From the NCBI RefSeq assembly GCF_000463155.2, contig NZ_AWFZ01000042.1, positions 297,547 to 361,546 of the forward strand: 64,000 nt of DNA. Reading direction: 5' to 3'. The stretch is from Siccibacter turicensis LMG 23730 (GTDB lineage: Bacteria > Pseudomonadota > Gammaproteobacteria > Enterobacterales > Enterobacteriaceae). Positions 58,736 to 64,000 of this stretch are shown here, in pieces. The translations under genes were made by a program, and so were the position numbers. The notes below the pieces were generated by a model. The model was not told where the DNA came from. It ran no database searches and saw only the letters and a list, made by a program, of their open reading frames with translations. The stretch's first letter is position 1; every line of letters starts with the position of its first letter.

Positions 58736-59581
58736 GTGTCAGGGATCTTACCGCGTCGTCGCCAACTCTATCATCTCATGTTCGACCAGCGCACCCGCAG
58801 CGGCAGGCGGGTCGAAGCCTTCTGTGGCCTGATGGCGCTGTTCAGCGTCGTGGCGGTTTTTTTCGAATCCGCGTTTACCACCCCAAATATGCTGGAGATC
58901 CATCAGCTACGCACCTGGTTGTGGGTCGAAGTCGCCTTTACGGTGTTTTTTACCCTCGAGTATGTTCTGCGTCTGGCGCTATGGCCACGCCCGGCGAGCT
59001 ACGTCTTTAGCTTCTGGGGCCTGCTCGACCTCGCCACGCTGCTGCCGCTCTATGTCTATCTGCTGTGGCCGGATATCACCATCGAATATCTGGTGGTCTG
59101 GCGCGCCATGCGTGCGGTAAGAGCATTGCGTATTCTGAAACTGCTGCGCTTTATGCCGTCGCTACAGCTGGTGTGGCAGGCGGTCAACAATGCCCGGCAT
59201 CAGCTGATCCTGTTTTATTCCTTTATTGCGATTGTCATGGTGGTGGCCGGTGCGCTGATGTACGGCGTCGAGGGCGGGGCGAACGGGTTTGATAGTCTGG
59301 GGGCGTCGGTGTACTGGGCTGTGGTGACGGTAACAACGGTAGGCTATGGCGATCTGACGCCGCATACGGCGCCCGGGCGAGTGATTGCCTCGCTGCTCAT
59401 CCTGATTGGCTACTCGGTTATTGCTATCCCGACCGGCATCTTAACCTCGCAGATGACGGAAAACCTGCATCGTCGTAAGGAGGCGCGCCGCTGTCCGCAT
59501 TGCCACGCCGGGGATCACAAGCTGGATGCGCGCTACTGCCATCATTGCGGCGGCACGCTGCCAGCCCTGAAAGAGAAATAG
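58736..59581 (+). CDS. Voltage-gated potassium channel with zinc-ribbon tail
   Basis: 281 residues. Six-helix ion_trans architecture: the voltage-sensor helix has Arg every third residue (WRAMRAVRALRILKLLRF), and the pore loop carries the selectivity filter TVGYGD. After helix six a cytoplasmic tail of about 40 residues holds two CxxC pairs (CPHC ... CHHC), a zinc-ribbon. No RCK domain, so it is not E. coli Kch, which lies between yciY and yciI in K-12 and is missing here. GTG at 58736 with GAGG six bases before it is chosen because the earlier ATG lies inside the oppF terminator. Confidence 0.88.
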   Translation: MSGILPRRRQLYHLMFDQRTRSGRRVEAFCGLMALFSVVAVFFESAFTTPNMLEIHQLRTWLWVEVAFTVFFTLEYVLRLALWPRPASYVFSFWGLLDLATLLPLYVYLLWPDITIEYLVVWRAMRAVRALRILKLLRFMPSLQLVWQAVNNARHQLILFYSFIAIVMVVAGALMYGVEGGANGFDSLGASVYWAVVTVTTVGYGDLTPHTAPGRVIASLLILIGYSVIAIPTGILTSQMTENLHRRKEARRCPHCHAGDHKLDARYCHHCGGTLPALKEK

Positions 59582-59602
59582 TGCGGCCTGCGCCGCACCC
59601 GA

Positions 59603-59968
<366 letters not shown>

Positions 59969-61429
59969 TTACAGCAACGGGCTGAAGAAGTAAAACAGTC
60001 GCTCGGTGATGCGTTGCCACATCGGACGTTTTACCCACAGCTGCGCGTCGAGCAGTCGTGAACGCGAAATATAGTCGTCCTGTACCGCGGCGAGATCGGC
60101 CCCGAAACCGGCGTCATCAATCACCAGCGTAATCTCGAAGTTGAGCCACAGGCTGCGCATATCGAGGTTCACGGTACCCACCAGGCTCAGTTCACCGTCC
60201 ACCAGCACGCTCTTGGTGTGCAGCAAGCCGCCTTCAAACTGATAGATTTTCACCCCGGCTTCCAGCAGCTCAGTGAAGAACGCCCGGCTGGCCCAGCCGA
60301 CCAGCAGGGAATCGTTGTGGCGGGGCAGAATAATACTTACGTCAACGCCGCGCTGCGCCGCCGTGCAGATGGCATGCAGCAGGTCGTCGCTGGGCACGAA
60401 GTAGGGCGTGGTCATGATCAGGTATTTACGCGCCGCATAGACCGCCGTCAGCAGCGCCTGATGGATCAGGTCCTCCGGGAAGCCGGGCCCCGACGCGATG
60501 GTGTGTATAGTATGGCCGCTCGCCTGCTCAAACGGCATGATATTGGTATCTGGCGCCGGGGGAAGCAGCCGTTTCCCGGTTTCAATTTCCCAGTCGCACG
60601 AATAGACGATGCCCATTGCGGTGGAGACCGGCCCCTCCATGCGCGCCATCAGATCCACCCACTGGCCGACCCCGGCATCCTGCTTGAAGTAGCGCGGATC
60701 GACCAGGTTCATGCTGCCGGTATAGGCAATGTAGTTATCAATCATCACCATTTTGCGGTGCTGGCGTAAATCCATACGGCGCAGGAATACGCGCATCAGG
60801 TTTACCTTGAGCGCTTCAACCACTTCCACACCGGCGTTACGCATCATCGCCGCCCAGGGGCTGCGGAAGAAATCGACGCTGCCCGCGGAGTCGAGCATCA
60901 GGCGGCAGTGCAGGCCGCGACGGGCGGCGGCCATCAGCGACTCGGCCACCTGGTCCGCCATTCCGCCGGGATGCCAGATATAAAACACCATCTCGATATT
61001 GTGGCGCGCCAGTTGAATATCACGGATCAGCGCCTGCATGACGTCATCGGAACTGGTGAGCAGCTGAAGCTGGTTCCCTTTTACCCCCGCAATGCCCTGA
61101 CGGCGTTCGCACAGCTGGAACAGGCTGCTGGCCACCTCGCTGTTCTCTTCGGCGAAGATGTGTTTACAGGCTTTGAGATCGTTGAGCCATTTGGCGGTGG
61201 AGGGCCACATGGCGCGCGCGCGCTCGGCGCGTCGTTTACCCAGGTGAAGCTCGCCGAGCGACAGGTAGGCAATGACCCCCACCAGCGGCAGAATATAGAT
61301 AATCAGGAGCCAGGCCATGGCGGAAGGGACGGCGCGGCGTTTCATCAATATGCGCAGCGTGACACCGGCGATCATGAGCCAGTAACCCAGAATGATCAGC
61401 CAACTCACGAGCGTGTAGAAGGTTGTCAT
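59969..61429 (-). CDS. clsA: Cardiolipin synthase A
   Basis: 486 residues as in E. coli. Two N-terminal membrane helices (1-60), then two phospholipase-D domains with HKD motifs: HRKMVMID in the first and HTKSVLVD in the second. Joins two phosphatidylglycerols to cardiolipin and glycerol at the inner membrane. Divergent from yciY. Confidence 0.97.
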   Translation of the reverse strand: MTTFYTLVSWLIILGYWLMIAGVTLRILMKRRAVPSAMAWLLIIYILPLVGVIAYLSLGELHLGKRRAERARAMWPSTAKWLNDLKACKHIFAEENSEVASSLFQLCERRQGIAGVKGNQLQLLTSSDDVMQALIRDIQLARHNIEMVFYIWHPGGMADQVAESLMAAARRGLHCRLMLDSAGSVDFFRSPWAAMMRNAGVEVVEALKVNLMRVFLRRMDLRQHRKMVMIDNYIAYTGSMNLVDPRYFKQDAGVGQWVDLMARMEGPVSTAMGIVYSCDWEIETGKRLLPPAPDTNIMPFEQASGHTIHTIASGPGFPEDLIHQALLTAVYAARKYLIMTTPYFVPSDDLLHAICTAAQRGVDVSIILPRHNDSLLVGWASRAFFTELLEAGVKIYQFEGGLLHTKSVLVDGELSLVGTVNLDMRSLWLNFEITLVIDDAGFGADLAAVQDDYISRSRLLDAQLWVKRPMWQRITERLFYFFSPLL

Positions 61430-61535
61430 AGTTTACGAAATCCTTTTGATTGCCTGTGTTATGAGTGTATGCGGTATTTCTGCCCGGCAACGACATCTTT
61501 CCAGAAAAAGCGCTACGGCGTGTCGGGTAAGGGGG

Positions 61536-61541
61536 TATAAT
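61536..61541 (+). promoter_or_regulatory. Candidate -10 box of yciY
   Basis: TATAAT lies 31 bases before the yciY ATG. No good -35 is present at standard spacing. Confidence 0.35.
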
Positions 61542-61572
61542 ATGCTTTCTGTTTCAGTTATGAGTCGTAAAA

Positions 61573-61749
61573 ATGAGGCGTAGTCGAACGGAAGTTGGGC
61601 GCTGGCGGATGTTGCGCCAGTCACAGCGACGAAAAGCGCGCTGGCTGGAAGCACAGTCCCGACGCAATATGCGAATCCATGCGATCAGGAAATGCATCGT
61701 AAACCGGCAGCGTAACTGTCTGTTATTCGCCGCAAGCCAGCTGCATTAA
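61573..61749 (+). CDS. yciY: Small Arg-rich protein YciY
   Basis: 58 residues, beginning MRRSRTEVGRWRMLRQ and containing SRRNMRIHAIRKCI, which matches E. coli YciY (57 residues) in the same position between cls and yciI. Extremely basic (about one third Arg or Lys), so it may bind RNA or be an assembly-type small protein; no function is known. The ribosome site is weak. A nine-bp hairpin (61758-61778) follows the stop codon. Confidence 0.85.
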   Translation: MRRSRTEVGRWRMLRQSQRRKARWLEAQSRRNMRIHAIRKCIVNRQRNCLLFAASQLH

Positions 61750-61757
61750 GCGCAGAA

Positions 61758-61778
61758 CGGGCACCGCTTCGGTGCCCG
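61758..61778 (+). terminator. Hairpin terminator-like structure after yciY
   Basis: CGGGCACCG-CTT-CGGTGCCCG is a perfect nine-bp stem. No T run follows, so termination would be inefficient or Rho-assisted. Confidence 0.55.
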
Positions 61779-61807
61779 ACAATGCTGATTCCCCTGACTC
61801 TCCCGCC

Positions 61808-62104
61808 TTAGAAAACCTGTTTGTACGGCTTCACGGAGACGGTTTTATATACCCCCGCCGCAATGTAGGGATCGGCTTCCGCCCATGCCTGCGCCTCTTC
61901 CAGCGATAAAAATTCCGCGATCACGGTGGAACCGGTAAAACCGGCAGCACCCGGATCGTTGCTGTCAACGGCTGGCATCGGCCCCGCCGTCAGCAGACGC
62001 CCCTCGTCGCGCAGCAGTTGCAGACGCGCCAGGTGGGCAGGGCGGACGGACTGACGTTTTTCGAGCGAATCAGCAACATCTTCAGCGTAGATAACATAAA
62101 GCAC
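61808..62104 (-). CDS. yciI: YciI family protein
   Basis: 98 residues as in E. coli, ferredoxin-like dimeric fold with the conserved His of RPAHLARLQ and the Asp of [12 protein letters not shown]. Members may be hydrolases or lyases; the natural substrate is unknown. It lies divergent from tonB. E. coli kch, which sits between yciY and yciI, is absent here. Confidence 0.92.
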   Translation of the reverse strand: MLYVIYAEDVADSLEKRQSVRPAHLARLQLLRDEGRLLTAGPMPAVDSNDPGAAGFTGSTVIAEFLSLEEAQAWAEADPYIAAGVYKTVSVKPYKQVF

Positions 62105-62265
62105 GGGCAGAGCTCCTCAAAGTCAACAAACGTAAAAATACGGTAAGTTAAAGCGTAACAGGCTGCAATGAAAAGATAATCTTAATCTTGCCTGAGGTAC
62201 CGATCCGACGGCAGAAATACCCGTCACGGTCAAAATTGCGGTCAGAAAAGCACTGCGTTGTTGAA

Positions 62266-62285
62266 TATGATTGCTATTTGCATTT
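62266..62285 (+). promoter_or_regulatory. Fur box and -10 region of tonB
   Basis: ATGATTGCTATTTGCATTT (62267-62285) is identical in form to the E. coli tonB Fur site and overlaps a TATGAT -10 box (62266-62271). Fur with iron would block the promoter. Confidence 0.7.
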
Positions 62286-62328
62286 AAAATTCAGGTCTGT
62301 TTTGACCACTGAAACGACTATGAGCTCA

Positions 62329-63045
62329 ATGACCCTTGATTTACCTCGCCGCTTTCCCTGGCCCACGCTGCTGTCAGTGGGGATCCATGGAGCCGTCGTG
62401 GCAGGCCTGCTTTATACCTCGGTACATCAGGTTGTTGAAATGCCCGCGCCTGCCGAGCCGGTGACGGTCACGCTGGTCGCGCCAGCCGATCTCGAACCGC
62501 CGCAGCCGCAGGTGGTCGAGCCGGAGCCCGTCGTAGAGCCGGAGCCTGAGCCCGTACCCGAGCCGCCGAAAGAAGCCCCGGTGGTGATCCCTAAGCCTGA
62601 GTCGAAACCGAAGCCAAAACCCAAGCCGAAGCCGAAACCCGAGAAAAAGGTGGAGCAGCCGAAGCGGGAAGTGAAGCCCGAAACGCGCCCGGCCTCGCCG
62701 TTTGAGAATAATGCGCAGGCTCGCCCGGCACCGACCGCGCGTCCCGCACCGTCTGCCCCGGCGGTAACCGCCCCGTCAGGCCCGCGTGCGCTGAGCCGTA
62801 ACCAGCCGCAGTATCCAAGTCGCGCCTATGCGCTGCGTATGGAAGGCAACGTGCGCGTCCGCTTTGACGTCGCTGCCGATGGCAGCGTGGAAAACGTGCA
62901 GATCCTGTCGGCGAAACCCGCCAACATGTTCGACCGCGAAGTGAAGTCCGCGATGCGAAAATGGCGCTACGAACCGGGTAAACCGGGGAAAGGGCTGGTG
63001 GTGAACATCGTGTTCCGCATGAACGGCGGCGCGAAAATGGAATAA
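62329..63045 (+). CDS. tonB: Energy-transducing protein TonB
   Basis: 238 residues (E. coli 239). Membrane anchor at residues 12-32 with the SxxxH motif (SVGIHGAVVAGLL) that contacts ExbB/ExbD. Then a long Pro-rich spacer of Glu-Pro repeats followed by Lys-Pro repeats (about 45-115), and the C-terminal domain that grips TonB boxes (NQPQYPSRAYALRMEGNVRV). Drives iron-siderophore and B12 uptake across the outer membrane. A second in-frame ATG lies three codons upstream (62320); neither has a strong ribosome site. Confidence 0.96.
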   Translation: MTLDLPRRFPWPTLLSVGIHGAVVAGLLYTSVHQVVEMPAPAEPVTVTLVAPADLEPPQPQVVEPEPVVEPEPEPVPEPPKEAPVVIPKPESKPKPKPKPKPKPEKKVEQPKREVKPETRPASPFENNAQARPAPTARPAPSAPAVTAPSGPRALSRNQPQYPSRAYALRMEGNVRVRFDVAADGSVENVQILSAKPANMFDREVKSAMRKWRYEPGKPGKGLVVNIVFRMNGGAKME

Positions 63046-63075
63046 AAAAAATCTCCCGTCAGGGAGATTTTTTTA
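63044..63075. terminator. Bidirectional terminator between tonB and yciA
   Basis: AAAAAAATCTCCC-GTCA-GGGAGATTTTTTT, symmetric. It overlaps the last codons of the convergent yciA. Confidence 0.92.
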
Positions 63076-63474
63076 TGCCTGAGCCGGAAGCGGGCGGGGT
63101 TTGCCTTCCGGGTCAACCGCCACATAAACAAAAATGGCTTCCGTGGCGCGATAGCGCTGGCCTAGCGGCTCGGTCGACACTTTCTTCACCCAGACTTCGA
63201 CGTTAATGGTCACCGAGGTATTGCCGCGCTTCACGCAGCGCGCGTAGCAGCACACCACGTCGCCCACCGCCACCGGCCGCAGAAACGTCATGCCGTCCAC
63301 CCGCACAGTCACTACGCGCCCGTGCGCCAGTTCCTTTGCAAGAATAGCGCCCCCCATATCCATCTGCGACATAAGCCAGCCGCCGAAAATATCGCCGTTA
63401 GCGTTGGTATCCGCAGGCATTGCCAGGGTCCGTAATACCAGCTCTCCCTGAGGAGCTGCATTGGTTGTTGTCAT
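63073..63474 (-). CDS. yciA: Acyl-CoA thioesterase YciA
   Basis: 133 residues (E. coli 132), single hotdog domain with catalytic Asp in the conserved ANGDIFGGWLMSQMDMGG segment. Broad-range acyl-CoA hydrolase in the cytosol. Convergent with tonB, as in E. coli. The gene to its right is not the yciB of E. coli. Confidence 0.95.
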   Translation of the reverse strand: MTTTNAAPQGELVLRTLAMPADTNANGDIFGGWLMSQMDMGGAILAKELAHGRVVTVRVDGMTFLRPVAVGDVVCCYARCVKRGNTSVTINVEVWVKKVSTEPLGQRYRATEAIFVYVAVDPEGKPRPLPAQA

Positions 63475-63546
63475 TATTATCTCTGTAAAAAAGGGCGTCA
63501 GGCAGAATGCTACTATGATTCCCGGAATAATAACAAATGGCGCCCG

Positions 63547-63577
63547 TAAAAAAGCCAGACCCGGGAGCCTGGCTTTA
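63547..63577 (-). terminator. Rho-independent terminator of the edge gene
   Basis: On the - strand AAAGCCAG pairs with CTGGCTTT around a CCCGGG-containing loop and is followed by T residues, 25 bases past the stop of the partial gene. Confidence 0.75.
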
Positions 63578-63602
63578 CCTCACGCTATTATCGTCAACGC
63601 GA

Positions 63603-64000
63603 TTAGTGCATCAGCGTAATACTGTCGATCTTCCCGTCATTGAAGGCGTGATAATACCAGTACTGCTGGTTTATCTGTGCCTGCTTAAAGCTGTCGATGG
63701 GCAGTTCGCGGCGTGTATTACCGCTCTCTATTACCAGCGTGCCTTCAACGGGCCTGTCGCTCACGACCATGACATCACCGCGCTGATTAAATCGGGCGGT
63801 GGTCGTGTTATCCAGCCCTATTTTTTCGCCGGTTGCCAGCACCGAATAATCGAAGTTAACCTTCACTTTATCGATGTTCTGCGCCCCGAAATATTCGCCA
63901 TACACCAGTGGATCGTGGAAGAAACCAAAATGACCGCCGCTATTTTGCAGCTTCGAGAAATGGAAATCGGGAATAATAAAGTTCGTCTGGTTTCTGGCAA
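63603..64000 (-). CDS. Unrecognised protein, C-terminal part only
   Basis: The frame is open from the window edge to the stop at 63603, giving the last 132 residues; the start lies beyond the window. The visible part is mostly polar beta-like sequence (FGFFHDPLVYGEYFGAQ, VKVNFDYSVLATGEKIG) ending YYHAFNDGKIDSITLMH. No membrane helix or cysteine is seen. It is not YciB, the E. coli neighbour of YciA. Base composition is more AT-rich than its neighbours, which suggests an acquired gene. I do not recognise the family. Confidence 0.6.
   Translation of the reverse strand, partial: ARNQTNFIIPDFHFSKLQNSGGHFGFFHDPLVYGEYFGAQNIDKVKVNFDYSVLATGEKIGLDNTTTARFNQRGDVMVVSDRPVEGTLVIESGNTRRELPIDSFKQAQINQQYWYYHAFNDGKIDSITLMH

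Overview
The window is chromosomal DNA from an enterobacterium of the Enterobacter/Klebsiella/Leclercia kind. Most genes match Escherichia coli genes of the 27-min region in order, strand and length (ychF-pth ... hemA-prfA-prmC ... narXL-narK-narGHJI ... tyrT-purU ... hns-tdk-adhE ... oppABCDF ... clsA ... tonB-yciA). On top of this backbone sits a Klebsiella-type nitrate assimilation cluster (nasR-nasFEDCBA), which E. coli K-12 lacks. The genus cannot be fixed from the sequence alone.

Layout. 0-16 kb is housekeeping: YchF and peptidyl-tRNA hydrolase, stress protein YchH, a MerR/TipAS-like regulator absent from E. coli here, the DauA transporter, prs-ispE-lolB facing hemA-prfA-prmC-sirB2-sirB1-kdsA, then chaA and chaB-chaC. 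16-27.3 kb is the GC-rich nas cluster. NasR is a NIT-ANTAR antiterminator. The nasF leader carries an NtrC-like site, a sigma54 promoter, two ANTAR-type hairpins with identical AACGGC loops, and a terminator whose 5' arm overlaps the second hairpin. The transporter (nasFED) is followed by one 1352-codon frame joining the NasC oxidoreductase to the NasB nitrite reductase, then nasA. A periplasmic PEBP-family gene runs into the 3' end of nasA. 27.9-40.6 kb holds ychO and the respiratory nitrate system, with FNR, IHF and NarL-like sites upstream of narK and narG.

40.6-48.4 kb holds a tRNA-Tyr gene with a degenerate downstream repeat, purU, ychJ, rssB (without rssA), galU followed closely by a second-type UDP-glucose dehydrogenase, hns and tdk. 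48.4-64 kb holds adhE with an 18-bp inverted repeat in its leader, ychE, oppABCDF, a six-helix potassium channel with a zinc-ribbon tail, yciU, clsA, the small gene yciY, yciI, tonB, yciA and an unrecognised gene cut by the window edge.

Together the genes give the cell two nitrate programmes within 25 kb. One takes up nitrate and reduces it to ammonium for nitrogen under NtrC/NasR control. The other respires nitrate anaerobically under FNR/NarXL control. Differences from the E. coli gene order cluster at a few joints: ychH/dauA, chaC/ychO, ychJ/rssB, galU/hns, oppF/yciU, yciY/yciI and beyond yciA. These are the accessory sites of the window. No insertion sequence, prophage, CRISPR array or rRNA was seen.
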